Positions 16,465 through 26,124 of a DNA stretch of 64,000 bases are shown here, in pieces (position 1 is the stretch's first letter; each line of letters opens with the position of its first letter). The notes under the pieces were generated by a model that saw only the letters and a list, made by a program, of their open reading frames with translations, made no database searches and was not told the origin of the DNA. Origin of the DNA: Pseudomonadota bacterium. GTDB lineage: Bacteria > Desulfobacterota > Desulfobacteria > Desulfobacterales > JAHIVH01. A program made the position numbers and the translations under genes. The DNA is taken from positions 1 to 64,000 of the forward strand of contig JAHIVH010000113.1 of assembly GCA_018816735.1 (NCBI GenBank), given 5' to 3'.

Positions 16465-17622
16465 CTATATCCGTATCATCCACTGCAGTAAGCCTCTTTT
16501 TTTATGGATGGCGGCTTCCGGGCAGATTTCCATGCAGCAATAACATCTGATACAGGAATTGTAATCGTATTTGGGGGTATCTTCCTTTTCTGAAGCAGGG
16601 GATATGGCGCCTGCCGGGCAAATGGTTTTGCATTTATAACACAATGTGCACCTGTTTTTATCTGGTGCAGGTTTTTCGATGAATAAATTCTTAAAATGCT
16701 TCGATGTCAGCGGCCATCGGACCATATTGGACATAATTGTGCCTCTGGACGGTGAGAAGTCAAATACCTTCATATCTTCAATCCGTTGACCAATGATCTT
16801 GATATCAGCAGGTGAATTTACGCCATAAGATCGATCAAATCCTTTTGTAATCGTCATGGCTTTTTCCGGATCAAGCCCGGCAACCTTTGTGACAACATAA
16901 TCAATGGCTACAGCATCAAATCCTGCAAGTATGGCGTTCATTTTTTTAGGTGTGCCACCGGTTCCAGGCCCCTCACCTTCCTGGGTCAGAATTGCATCCA
17001 TGATATGAATTATCGTTTTCTGCTTTTCAAAGCCAAATTGCATGGCACCGCACAAATCCAGGAGAAAATCAGAGAAATCTTCTGCCGATGGTATTTTCAT
17101 ATGCATTTTTGACTTGGCAAGACCCGGAATCACACCGAATAGATTCTTTACAGCACCTGTGATATAGGTCAGGCCATGGGTTTTAAATTTCGGCAGGCTG
17201 ATGATGATATCAACATCCTTTAAACTTGAAGCAATATCAATGTGCTTAAAAGATTTGGCATCCGCATATGTTAATGATATGGTTTCTGAGTTACTGCCAA
17301 CGTCTACATTTTCAGTTTCGATAATATTTGCATACTCTGTTTTCCTGATAGCTGTCTTTAACGAATGAATGGCCGGAGACTCAATCAAAACAGGCTTGCC
17401 GCCATTTTGCCGGACAATCTGAACCACAGCCCTGAAAAATTCCGGATCTGTCATAATGGCCTTTTCGGGCTTGGCCGGCATCAGGAGATTCGGTTTCAAA
17501 GCCACCTGTTTCCCCTGAAATATGCTCAGCTCAACGCCTATATTCTCCAAACTTTTCAGAATAGTCTTCCTGAGCATGCCATTTTCATAATCGTTTATTC
17601 TTTCAAGTGAAACAATAGCCAT
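16465..17622 (-). CDS. DUF362 protein with two 4Fe-4S clusters
   Basis: A 385-residue protein with an N-terminal DUF362 domain (VALKPNLLMPAKPEKAIMTDPEFF, GGKPVLIESP, SLPKFKTHGLTYITGAVKNLFG) and a C-terminal ferredoxin segment. The latter has two full 4Fe-4S motifs, CTLCYKCKTICP and CIRCYCCMEICP (about residues 324-370). Proteins of this layout are common in anaerobes and are presumed to couple electron transfer to an unknown reaction. I start it at 17622, where AAGGAG lies seven bases upstream of MAIVSLER; the open frame extends 15 codons further without support. It is monocistronic, convergent with the exported protein gene. Confidence 0.85.
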   Translation of the reverse strand: MAIVSLERINDYENGMLRKTILKSLENIGVELSIFQGKQVALKPNLLMPAKPEKAIMTDPEFFRAVVQIVRQNGGKPVLIESPAIHSLKTAIRKTEYANIIETENVDVGSNSETISLTYADAKSFKHIDIASSLKDVDIIISLPKFKTHGLTYITGAVKNLFGVIPGLAKSKMHMKIPSAEDFSDFLLDLCGAMQFGFEKQKTIIHIMDAILTQEGEGPGTGGTPKKMNAILAGFDAVAIDYVVTKVAGLDPEKAMTITKGFDRSYGVNSPADIKIIGQRIEDMKVFDFSPSRGTIMSNMVRWPLTSKHFKNLFIEKPAPDKNRCTLCYKCKTICPAGAISPASEKEDTPKYDYNSCIRCYCCMEICPEAAIHKKRGLLQWMIRI

Positions 17623-17920
17623 AATAATCTCCTTCATGATGGAAAGATAATATAACAGGCAAACCATATGACGATTCGATAATTTTCGAAATGAAAATAC
17701 GTTTTTTTAATTTCACTGTCAAGAGGCAATCCCAAAACACCCTCATTTTTGTTCCCGTTTAAATGCGAATACAGAAATAAATTGATTATCCAGGCAAATC
17801 GACCTAATCTTCAAACCAACGAGTTACGGGCAACATCCATTTCCCGTTTACCACGATTACCTGAAGAAGCTCCGGATTCAGGGCAACGCAAATAAATTTT
17901 ATAGAAACAAGCTATTAATC

Positions 17921-19870
17921 ATGCAATCAAAAAAACCAATTTTTTTCATCCTATTCATCACAATTTGCGCGGTTACCATCGGCGTAACAGCAGGTGCATT
18001 CTATGCGCTTTTAAACGATCTTCCGGAAATCCGGTCTTTGAATACATTTCACCCTTCTTCTGTGACCCGCATCTATTCCTCAGATAATGTTTTGCTTGCA
18101 GAGCTGTTTGTTGAAAAAAGAGACCCCGTACCGCTTGATGATATTCCGGATACCCTCGTAAAAGCACTCATTTCAACAGAAGACCGTCATTTCTTTGAGC
18201 ATACCGGCATTTATCTGAAAGGCATTTTAAGAGCGTTTGTCAAAGATATTCTGGCGGGTCAATTTGTAGAAGGTGCCAGCACTATTACCCAGCAACTTGC
18301 CAAAACGCTTTTTCTGACTTCCCAGAAAACACTTACCAGAAAAATACAGGAAGCCTTTTTATCGTTCCAGCTTGAAAGACGATATACCAAAAAAGAGCTG
18401 CTGACATTTTACCTGAACCAGGTTTATTTCGGCAGTGGCGCTTACGGTGTTAAATCGGCTGCAGCCATTTATTTTGATAAAGATGTAAAAGTACTTGATC
18501 TTCAAGAATCGGCCATGTTGATCGCCATGCTGAAAGCCCCCTCAAGGTACTCTCCTCATGTAAATATGGAGCTTGCCATTACAAGACGAAACATCGTGTT
18601 AAAACAGATGCTGACAGAAGGTATTATTGCCCCTCCTTCTTTTGACCAAGCCATTAAAACCGATATTCATATTGCCCCAAAAAAAAAGATATCCACTAAA
18701 GCGCCTTACTTTATTGATTATATCAAAAACAATCTCCCGGAGACCATCGACCATAAACTGCTTTACCAGGGGGGGCTTACGATTCAATCGACACTCTCAT
18801 ATGAGCTTCAGGAATTCTCGGATTTTTCCATATTAAAAAAGCTTGAAGACCTGAAAGAAAGAATGAAAAAAAGAGGAATTGCTGAGCCTGAGCCTCAAGC
18901 CGCGCTTGTCAGCATGGATGTTAAAACCGGTGGCATTCTTGCCATGTCAGGAGGTATCGACTACCAGGGAAGCCCATACAACAGAGCTGTTTCCGCCCTC
19001 AGGCAGCCTGGTTCTGCGTTTAAGCCCTTTGTTTTCGCGCTGGCTATTGAAAAGGGGTTCCCGCAAAATAAACTCATCCTTGATGCCCCCATCAGTTATA
19101 CAGGAGCCAATGAAAATGATTCCTGGACACCTCAAAATTTTTCAAGAGATTATAAGGGTGAAATCACATTAAGAGAAGCTCTCGCGCTTTCAAAAAATAT
19201 TCCGGCTATAAGACTGATTGACATGCTTGGCGCCTCGTCTGTCATAAATTTTGCCCATGCCATGGGAATAAAATCCCGCCTGAAACCAAACCTGTCATTG
19301 GCCCTAGGAACCTCTGAAGTCAGTCTCCTCAATCTTACTTCGGCATATTCGATTTTCCCAAACAAAGGAGAGTATATTGAGCCCCATGGCATTCTTCAAA
19401 TTCTTGATCACAATGGCCGATCGATATGGCGAACAGCTCCACGAAAAAAAATTGTCATGTCACGATCAGGCGCAGCTGTCATGACTGACATGCTTGAAGC
19501 CGTTGTCCAGGAAGGAACGGGAAGACTCGCTAAAACCATTCCTCGTCCCGTCGGTGGAAAAACGGGCACGACAGATGATTGCAAAGATGCTTTATTTGTA
19601 GGTTTTACGCCATCCATTGCGACCGGCGTGTGGGTAGGACTGGATAAATATGAAACCCTTGGTGCAAAAGAAACCGGGGCTAGGGCAGCGCTTCCCATTT
19701 GGGTCAATTTTATGGAAAAAGCGGCCCTGAAACGACCTTATGAATATTTTGATATACCCGATGACACAGTAAAAATAGCCATCAATACGGAAACCGGAAA
19801 ACCAGAGGCAGAAGACTCTCCAAATGCGGTGATGGCACTTTTTAAAAAGGGAACAGAGCCGGTTCAATAA
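17921..19870 (+). CDS. Class A penicillin-binding protein (PBP1A-type)
   Basis: Bifunctional peptidoglycan synthase anchored in the inner membrane, 649 residues. A single N-terminal transmembrane helix (about 6-28) is followed by the GT51 glycosyltransferase domain with STEDRHFFEHTG and EGASTITQQLAKTLFL, RKIQEAFLSFQLE and YLNQVYFGSGAYGV. The transpeptidase domain has the SxxK serine in RQPGSAFKPF (about 364), the SxN in LSKNIPA, and KTGTT (about 546). It is shorter than the roughly 850-residue PBP1A of E. coli and seems to lack the OB-like insert. It polymerises glycan strands and crosslinks peptides. It is probably cotranscribed with nothing; argA starts 83 bases later. Confidence 0.94.
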   Translation: MQSKKPIFFILFITICAVTIGVTAGAFYALLNDLPEIRSLNTFHPSSVTRIYSSDNVLLAELFVEKRDPVPLDDIPDTLVKALISTEDRHFFEHTGIYLKGILRAFVKDILAGQFVEGASTITQQLAKTLFLTSQKTLTRKIQEAFLSFQLERRYTKKELLTFYLNQVYFGSGAYGVKSAAAIYFDKDVKVLDLQESAMLIAMLKAPSRYSPHVNMELAITRRNIVLKQMLTEGIIAPPSFDQAIKTDIHIAPKKKISTKAPYFIDYIKNNLPETIDHKLLYQGGLTIQSTLSYELQEFSDFSILKKLEDLKERMKKRGIAEPEPQAALVSMDVKTGGILAMSGGIDYQGSPYNRAVSALRQPGSAFKPFVFALAIEKGFPQNKLILDAPISYTGANENDSWTPQNFSRDYKGEITLREALALSKNIPAIRLIDMLGASSVINFAHAMGIKSRLKPNLSLALGTSEVSLLNLTSAYSIFPNKGEYIEPHGILQILDHNGRSIWRTAPRKKIVMSRSGAAVMTDMLEAVVQEGTGRLAKTIPRPVGGKTGTTDDCKDALFVGFTPSIATGVWVGLDKYETLGAKETGARAALPIWVNFMEKAALKRPYEYFDIPDDTVKIAINTETGKPEAEDSPNAVMALFKKGTEPVQ

Positions 19871-19953
19871 ACAGATCCCGATTTTGAAAAATAAAATACT
19901 CCCCTTTGAGTCCAGTCTTGATTTAATTCCTTTTTTACTGTAAATCGAAGGGA

Positions 19954-20427
19954 ATGATAAGAAAAGCAACCATAAAAGATATTAAGTCCATTCATAAATT
20001 GCTTGTCGGGTATGGGAATAAGGGTGAACTTCTTCCCCGGCCTTTCAGTGAACTTTACGATCATGTCAGGGATTTTCAGGTCTTTATTGATCAGGACAAT
20101 CAGATTATCGGTTGCTGTGCCCTGCAATTCTGCTGGGAAGATATCGCTGAAATCCGATCCCTTGCCGTTCAGGAAAACCATCACAGGCAAAAAATAGGGA
20201 CACAGCTTATCAAGGCATCCCTTGAAGAAGCCAGAACCTTCGGCATCACAAAAATATTTACACTTACATATAAACCGGCGTTCTTTAAAAAATTTGACTT
20301 CAAATTAATTGACAGAGCGGACTTGCCCTTGAAAATTTGGTCAGACTGCATCACATGCGTCAAATTCCCGGATTGTGATGAAACAGCCATGATGATCGAG
20401 ATGAATAACACAAACCGTCAGATATAA
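19954..20427 (+). CDS. argA: Short-form N-acetylglutamate synthase (GNAT family)
   Basis: A 157-residue GNAT acetyltransferase. The start MIRKATIKDIKSIHKLL, then GELLPRPFSELYDHVRDFQVF, CCALQFCWEDIAEIRSLAV, the acetyl-CoA loop HRQKIGTQLI and the C-terminal KIWSDCITCVKFPDCDE match the short ArgA proteins of deltaproteobacteria and other groups. These lack the amino-acid-kinase domain of E. coli ArgA. The enzyme acetylates glutamate with acetyl-CoA in the first step of arginine synthesis. The cysteines near the C-terminus are a regular feature of this short type. No other arginine gene is nearby. It is convergent with the next gene, 16 bases away. Confidence 0.85.
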   Translation: MIRKATIKDIKSIHKLLVGYGNKGELLPRPFSELYDHVRDFQVFIDQDNQIIGCCALQFCWEDIAEIRSLAVQENHHRQKIGTQLIKASLEEARTFGITKIFTLTYKPAFFKKFDFKLIDRADLPLKIWSDCITCVKFPDCDETAMMIEMNNTNRQI

Positions 20428-20443
20428 TGATTCTATGGCACTT

Positions 20444-21520
20444 TTATGAGTAGATAAGATTAATCTGCAATGGCGGTGAAGACCATCCGCCTGGCTTGGG
20501 AAGTATCTGCTGGGCACCTACGGTCAACCAGTAAAGATCAGAATTGATTTCCCTTAATTTGCCGTCAACAGGTGGTTTGGCATGACTGGTATACGTATAA
20601 ATAACCTGCAACACAAAAATGCTATGGCGTTCTTCTCTCGCAACCTCATAATTTGCTATGAAATCCTCTATAGATAAATTATTTTCAGCTGAAATCTGGG
20701 CGATCTCCTTTTTTGAAAATTTTACAAGAATCGATTTTGAAACCCCCCGCTCCGAAATTCGCATCAAGGCTCTGGATTCGCTGCTGCCCACATAAATCGT
20801 AGTGATACATGGAATTCTTTTAAAATATTGGGCAGCGACAACAGCAGCGGTCCGTCGTCCACCCGCCATCATCGGAAGGCCATAATACTCGAAAAACTTT
20901 TTCTGGGTATCTTCTGCGTATTTATCGCCCTTCTCATAAAGCTCTTTTGAAATGTATCTTAAATCCTGGGCCATATTTTCAGCTGCTTCGGCAATGGGCC
21001 AGTCGATTCTCACATGAAAATGGGACAGCGAATAGCGGTTTTTGGCTTTGCTTACCGGGTCACGCTGAATTAAAAGGGCATAGTCTATGGGAAGAAGCTT
21101 CTTTATAAAATCATAGAAATGGGCTGACTCCAGGTATTTTTGATTTCTGTCAAAATCTTCGGTTAAAGGCAGGGAATCAATTTTCAAAAGATTGGTCTTT
21201 GTGGTTTTATTGTCATCAAAAAACCGGATGAACTTTTTATGTGTTTCCGGGATGGTATCTTCTACAAAAATGGTAAGGAAAGAATTATGAAGCTCATATT
21301 CAACACTGGGGATTCTTGCGCGAGGCTTCAATTCCCGTCTTTCTACAAAGGGGTAGGAAAGCTTCTGATTGACGAAATTCTGATAGGAATCAATGAGGGA
21401 ATATCTGAGCATATATTCATCCAGGTCATCCCTTAACAATTCATAGTATGAACGCCTCAACCTGTTTTCATTGCTTAATGATTCCCTGACACTCCAAAAG
21501 CCCAATGTGATCCCCCGCAA
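20444..21520 (-). CDS. Conserved-looking hypothetical protein, 358 residues
   Basis: Soluble protein with no signal peptide, membrane helix or motif I can name. It is rich in aromatic and charged residues. It has a distinct central segment FFEYYGLPMMAGGRRTAAVVAAQYFKR, where the GGRR and small-residue run could be a nucleotide- or phosphate-binding turn; this is only a suggestion. The start is uncertain: the open frame begins with TTG at 21520, and a TTG at 21505 preceded by GGGGG may be the true start. Coding character is good over the full length and no competing frame is plausible. Function unknown. Confidence 0.6.
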   Translation of the reverse strand: MRGITLGFWSVRESLSNENRLRRSYYELLRDDLDEYMLRYSLIDSYQNFVNQKLSYPFVERRELKPRARIPSVEYELHNSFLTIFVEDTIPETHKKFIRFFDDNKTTKTNLLKIDSLPLTEDFDRNQKYLESAHFYDFIKKLLPIDYALLIQRDPVSKAKNRYSLSHFHVRIDWPIAEAAENMAQDLRYISKELYEKGDKYAEDTQKKFFEYYGLPMMAGGRRTAAVVAAQYFKRIPCITTIYVGSSESRALMRISERGVSKSILVKFSKKEIAQISAENNLSIEDFIANYEVAREERHSIFVLQVIYTYTSHAKPPVDGKLREINSDLYWLTVGAQQILPKPGGWSSPPLQINLIYS

Positions 21521-21663
21521 ATATATAAATTACGCCATATGTACTTCTCCAACATTCAAATAAAACAAAAGAATAAATCGGTTTGATGAATTGAGAATAC
21601 CATCAATTATTTGAATCGTCAACGGTAAGAATTTGAATTAATGATATTTAATATATGACATCG

Positions 21664-22356
21664 TTATTTCTCACCTTCCAGCCAGTTATAAATTCTCTCG
21701 CGGAATATATAGCTTAATCCGGCCAGAATCAGGAAAAGGCCAAAAATAACGGCGAAAATACCATATTGTCCCTGAAATAAAAATTCACCTTGCAGGCTTA
21801 AAGCAAGCGTCCCCGGCATTCGTCCGAAACAAGCCACAAGGAAAAAAAATTTAAAGGGTATCATACTAATTCCGGCAAGGTAACTCAATATGTCCTTAGG
21901 AAACCCTGGAATGACAAACAGAAGGAAAAGTGTAATAATCCCCTGTTTTTTAAAAAATCTGTCATATGATGTGATTGTTTTTTCGGAAACCAGTTTTCTT
22001 ATAACAGTCACCCCTATTATCCGGCCAATGAAAAAATTAAGACATGATCCGGTTAAAAGACCGACTGATGAATAAAGGAACCCTAATGTGGTTCCAAAAA
22101 TATAACCCCCAATAAACCCGGTGGCCTCACCTGGGACAGGAGCGAAAATGACTTGAAGAATCTGAATCAGAATAAATACAAGAGGGGCTGCCCGCTTATT
22201 ATTGGTGATAAAAACCTTTATCTGCTCCTTGTCTGATAAAAACAGATACAGGGAAATGAAAAAATCCTTGAAAACAATGGCTATACCAATAAAAAGCATC
22301 AACAGGGCCGCATATGCCATGTATGACCTGTAGAATGGAGGAACTCGCATAAACAA
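21664..22356 (-). CDS. TVP38/TMEM64 family membrane protein
   Basis: A 230-residue integral membrane protein with about six hydrophobic segments. The DedA/VTT-type core is clear: VIFAPVPGEATGFIGGYIFGTTLGFLYSSVGLLTGSCLNFFIGR, then LFLLFVIPGFPKDILSYLAGIS and GRMPGTLALSLQG. The family includes lipid scramblase-like and transport proteins, mostly of unknown substrate in bacteria. The first codon is TTG at 22356, downstream of GGGAGG; ATG 22350 is an alternative. It stands alone on the minus strand, with its own leader. Confidence 0.85.
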   Translation of the reverse strand: MFMRVPPFYRSYMAYAALLMLFIGIAIVFKDFFISLYLFLSDKEQIKVFITNNKRAAPLVFILIQILQVIFAPVPGEATGFIGGYIFGTTLGFLYSSVGLLTGSCLNFFIGRIIGVTVIRKLVSEKTITSYDRFFKKQGIITLFLLFVIPGFPKDILSYLAGISMIPFKFFFLVACFGRMPGTLALSLQGEFLFQGQYGIFAVIFGLFLILAGLSYIFRERIYNWLEGEK

Positions 22357-22416
22357 TATAGACCGCCTCCCTTATGAATCAATAAAATTCAATGATCATA
22401 AAAACATAAACGCTTA

Positions 22417-22701
22417 TCATTTTTTCTTATCTATTTTTCGGCTGAGGCTCTTTTTTCGAGACCATCTTTCAAGAAATCCCATCATTCCTGACTGATACGC
22501 TCTATCAACATTTTCTTCCTGAACTTTTAAGCCACTTTCATTTTTATACATGGCCGTCCTGAGGCAAACCGTTTTAAGCATGCATTCGTTGATACAGCTA
22601 TCTGGCGAGCGCCTTAACCCGTCCTCTCCTTTCGGGAAAACGGTTTCAAGATTCCCAAAACATTCGGGAAGTTTCTCATCATCATTATCTGGATTACTCA
22701 T
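22417..22701 (-). CDS. Small four-cysteine protein translationally coupled to radC
   Basis: A protein of 94 residues whose ATG overlaps the last codons of radC by eight bases, preceded by AAGGCGG. Four cysteines lie in PECFGN and SCINECMLKTVC (spacing about Cx21Cx3Cx5C), suggesting a zinc or Fe-S site. The C-terminus is strongly basic (RWSRKKSLSRKIDKKK) and could bind nucleic acid. I do not recognise the family. The overlap with radC and the absence of a separate promoter argue that it is a real, coexpressed gene. An ATG six codons upstream has no better site. Confidence 0.55.
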   Translation of the reverse strand: MSNPDNDDEKLPECFGNLETVFPKGEDGLRRSPDSCINECMLKTVCLRTAMYKNESGLKVQEENVDRAYQSGMMGFLERWSRKKSLSRKIDKKK

Positions 22702-23416
22702 TTTCCGCCTTACATTCACTGGTATATTGCCGGATCAGCCCCTGATCGGCAAAACTGTAATATGAATCGCTCCCAATAATAATATGTTCATGAACAACGA
22801 CGCCCATCAGATGGCACGAAAAGACAAGCTGTCTGGTGATGGCATAATCTTCCGGAGACGGCGCCGGGTCTCCGGATGGATGATTATGTGCAAAAATCAT
22901 GGAAGCAGCTTTATGCTGGAGAGCCGCCTTGATGACTTCCCGGGGATAAACAGCACTTGAAGTTAACGTCCCCTCAAAAAGAATTTCAGATGAAATCACT
23001 CTGTTTTTTGCATCCAGATAAATCGCCCTGAATGCCTCTCTGCCTTTGTCTTTTATATTGAGATATAAATAATTCAGCAGATCTTTTGAATTTTTAATCG
23101 GATCCCGTCCAATGATTCTATTCTCAAGATATTTTTCAGAAACAGCTTTAACAAATTTAAGTCCAAAAATATTTGTAGGCCCAACACCTTTAACCTCAAC
23201 CAGTTCTGACGGAGATGCGTCAATCACGCCATGAAATGTTTTAAATCGATCAAGAAGTGCTTTTGCAGAAGCTTTGCAGTCTTTTCTCGGTGTACCTAAA
23301 GTCAACAGCAGCTCAATAATTTCATAATCATGAAACCCGGTTAATCCGGAATCAAGAAACTTTTTCCGTAATCTCTGCCTGTGGCCTTCAGACAGGTTTG
23401 GTGTTTTCTTGTTCAT
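22694..23416 (-). CDS. radC: RadC family protein (JAB/MPN domain)
   Basis: A 240-residue protein with an N-terminal helix-hairpin-helix region (LVEVKGVGPTNIFGLKFV, about 65-90) and a C-terminal JAMM-type metal site. The metal-binding pattern is HNHPSGDPAPSPED (about 177-190) with an upstream glutamate. The EAFRAIYLDAKNRVI and GTLTSSAVYPREVIKAAL blocks are typical of RadC. Length is normal. The radiation-repair role once given to it is doubtful; the family is of uncertain function and common beside mobile elements, but here it sits between housekeeping genes. It follows gyrA by 77 bases. Confidence 0.93.
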   Translation of the reverse strand: MNKKTPNLSEGHRQRLRKKFLDSGLTGFHDYEIIELLLTLGTPRKDCKASAKALLDRFKTFHGVIDASPSELVEVKGVGPTNIFGLKFVKAVSEKYLENRIIGRDPIKNSKDLLNYLYLNIKDKGREAFRAIYLDAKNRVISSEILFEGTLTSSAVYPREVIKAALQHKAASMIFAHNHPSGDPAPSPEDYAITRQLVFSCHLMGVVVHEHIIIGSDSYYSFADQGLIRQYTSECKAENE

Positions 23417-23493
23417 CAGATTCCCGATACGCCAAGATGCATACCTGCTCTTTTGACGCTTTATACCGAAATTTTCACTCGGTGATCAATTTG

Positions 23494-26067
23494 TTATTCG
23501 TTGCTGTCTTCTTCTTCTTCATCTTCGCCGCCGTCTTCTTCCACCTGGACATCACCATCTGGATCATATAAAACTTCATCACCCGACATATCATCAAACG
23601 CTTCCTGTGATGCGCCGTTTTCACTCAGGTCTTCGTCTTCTTCTGGTAGTCTCTGCGCTGCAATCAGTTTTTCGCTATCGTTAAGATCAATTAATTTCAC
23701 GCCCTGCGTATTTCTACTGATTACTGAAATGCTATCCACGGAAATTCGAATCAATTTGCCGCTATTGGTAATGAGCATCAGGTCTTCATCTTCTTCAACA
23801 AGGACAATGGATACTACCAGACCGTTTCTTTCGGTGGTCTTGATTGTAATCACACCTTTACCACCCCGATTTCGAATTGGATACTCATTGATATCCGTTC
23901 TTTTGCCAAACCCGTTTTCTGTGGCTGTAAAAAGTGTTTTACCATGGTTTAATACTTCCATGCCTACTACCCAATCAAGCGGATCCATTCTGATACCGAT
24001 AACCCCTCTTGCGACACGTCCTGAAGTCCTGACATCAGATTCTAAGAATCGTATGGATTGTCCCATGGCAGACCCTAAGAATACATTCATGGCGCCATCT
24101 GTAATTCGGGCAGAAATCAGTTCGTCATCCGGCATCAGATCAATGGCAATAATTCCGTTTTGTCGGGGTCTGCTGTACGCCATAATATCTGTTTTTTTCA
24201 CAAGGCCTTTCTTTGTCGCCATGATAATAAATTTGCCGATTTCAAATTCAGGTACGGCCAGAACCGTAGTCAATCTTTCGTCTTTCTGAAGATTTAAAAG
24301 GTTAACAATCGCCCGTCCCTTTGTTGCCCGTCCAGCCATAGGCAGTTCATAAACCTTGGTCCAGTAAACCTTACCCATATTCGTAAAAAACAGAAAGGTG
24401 TGATGGGTGGATGCCACAAAGAGATGCTCGACAAAATCATCTTCCTTGGTGGTCATGGCCATTTTCCCCTTCCCACCCCTGTTCTGGCTTTTATAAAGTG
24501 TGATGGGATTTCTTTTGATATAACCGCTTTTGGTGATGGTGACCACCATATCTTCTTCCTGGATCATATCCTCGAGTGTAATTTCCCGTATGGCCTGAAC
24601 AATCTCCGTTCTTCGCTTATCACCAAACTCTGTTTTTATGGCCGCCAATTCTTCTTTAATGATGTTCATCACCACCCGTTCGGAGGATAAAATTTCCTTG
24701 AACCAGGCAATATCCTTCAAAATACTTTGATATTCCTCAATAATCTTTTCCTGTTCAAGGCCTGTCAATCTCTGAAGACGCATATCAAGAATAGCCTGTG
24801 CCTGAATCTCGGTCAGGCTGAATGTTTTTATAAGACCTTCTTTAGCTTCTTGTGGTGATTTGGATCTTCTGATTAAGGCCACAACCTCATCGAGATTTTC
24901 CAGGGCAATTTTCAACCCCTCCAAAATGTGGGCACGTTCTTCGGCCTTTCTCAAATCGTACTTTGTACGCCTTACTATAATTTCCTTTCGGTGCAGAATG
25001 AAGTATTCCAGAATCTCTTTTAACGAAAGCTGCTCAGGACGACTGTTCACTACCGCAAGCAAATTAATACCAAAACTGTTCTGCATCTGTGTATGTTTGT
25101 AAAGCTGATTGATGACCACTTCCGGAATTTGGTCCTTTTTAAGACCTACCGCAATCCGCATGCCATCCCTGTCAGATTCGTCCCTGACATAACGGATCCC
25201 TTCTATTACTTTACTTCTTACCAGAAAAGCTATTTTTTCAATAAGCCTGGCTTTATTCACCTGATAAGGAAGTTCATGCACAACAATGGTTTCCGCCTGG
25301 TTTTTTTTGTCTTTTTCAACAATCAGCCTGGCTCTGACTTTTATCACACCTCGCCCGGTCTCATACGCCTCAACAATACCCTGGGTGCCATAAATAATTC
25401 CCGCTGTGGGGAAATCCGGCCCGGGAATATAAGTCATCAATTCTCTCGGGGTCAAATCAGGGTTGTCAATTAATGCATTTATTCCGTCAATCACTTCTGT
25501 TAAGTTATGGGGAGGAATATTTGTTGTCATTCCCACGGCAATTCCCGAAGATCCGTTTACCAGAAGAGAAGGAATTTTTGCGGGCAATACAGAAGGCTCT
25601 TCAAGAGATTCATCATAGTTGGGTACCCAGTCAACGGTTTCCTTATCCAGATCCTCCAGCATCTGGTGAGCCAATTTCTGCATCCTGACTTCCGTATATC
25701 GCATGGCAGCAGGAGAGTCTCCGTCTATGGAACCAAAATTTCCCTGACCATCCACCAACGGATATCTGAGAGAAAAATCCTGGGCCATTCTTACGATAGT
25801 ATCGTAGACGGCGGTATCCCCATGCGGATGATACTTACCAATCACGTCACCGACAATACGGGCAGATTTTTTATATGGCTTGTTATAGTCATTCTTGAGT
25901 TCCCGCATAGCGAATAGCACACGGCGATGTACCGGCTTCATTCCATCACGCACATCGGGAAGGGCCCTTCCAATAATTACACTCATGGCATACTCAAGGT
26001 ATGACCGTTTCATTTCACTTTCGATACTGACACCGGAATTGATTTCCGTTTCAATCATATTAGACAC
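23494..26067 (-). CDS. gyrA: DNA gyrase subunit A
   Basis: Type IIA topoisomerase subunit that cuts and religates DNA during negative supercoiling. The 857-residue protein has the breakage-reunion domain with the active-site Tyr122 in AAMRYTEV and the quinolone-determining region [19 protein letters not shown], where residue 83 (E. coli numbering) is Thr and 87 is Asp. The GyrA box QNRGGKG precedes the six-bladed C-terminal DNA-wrapping domain. The last 40 residues are extremely acidic ([15 protein letters not shown]), similar in kind to the regulatory acidic tail of some gyrases. gyrB is not in the window. Confidence 0.97.
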   Translation of the reverse strand: MSNMIETEINSGVSIESEMKRSYLEYAMSVIIGRALPDVRDGMKPVHRRVLFAMRELKNDYNKPYKKSARIVGDVIGKYHPHGDTAVYDTIVRMAQDFSLRYPLVDGQGNFGSIDGDSPAAMRYTEVRMQKLAHQMLEDLDKETVDWVPNYDESLEEPSVLPAKIPSLLVNGSSGIAVGMTTNIPPHNLTEVIDGINALIDNPDLTPRELMTYIPGPDFPTAGIIYGTQGIVEAYETGRGVIKVRARLIVEKDKKNQAETIVVHELPYQVNKARLIEKIAFLVRSKVIEGIRYVRDESDRDGMRIAVGLKKDQIPEVVINQLYKHTQMQNSFGINLLAVVNSRPEQLSLKEILEYFILHRKEIIVRRTKYDLRKAEERAHILEGLKIALENLDEVVALIRRSKSPQEAKEGLIKTFSLTEIQAQAILDMRLQRLTGLEQEKIIEEYQSILKDIAWFKEILSSERVVMNIIKEELAAIKTEFGDKRRTEIVQAIREITLEDMIQEEDMVVTITKSGYIKRNPITLYKSQNRGGKGKMAMTTKEDDFVEHLFVASTHHTFLFFTNMGKVYWTKVYELPMAGRATKGRAIVNLLNLQKDERLTTVLAVPEFEIGKFIIMATKKGLVKKTDIMAYSRPRQNGIIAIDLMPDDELISARITDGAMNVFLGSAMGQSIRFLESDVRTSGRVARGVIGIRMDPLDWVVGMEVLNHGKTLFTATENGFGKRTDINEYPIRNRGGKGVITIKTTERNGLVVSIVLVEEDEDLMLITNSGKLIRISVDSISVISRNTQGVKLIDLNDSEKLIAAQRLPEEDEDLSENGASQEAFDDMSGDEVLYDPDGDVQVEEDGGEDEEEEDSNE

Positions 26068-26124
26068 CTTTTAAATGATGATGTTTTTAAAGCATGACTA
26101 CCATTTAGACAAATATTCACCATC

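Noticed and set aside
23501-24289. Long open frame (262 codons) on the plus strand inside gyrA
   Set aside because: It is the complement of the acidic gyrA C-terminus, giving a Ser-rich shadow with no ribosome-binding site. gyrA is certain.
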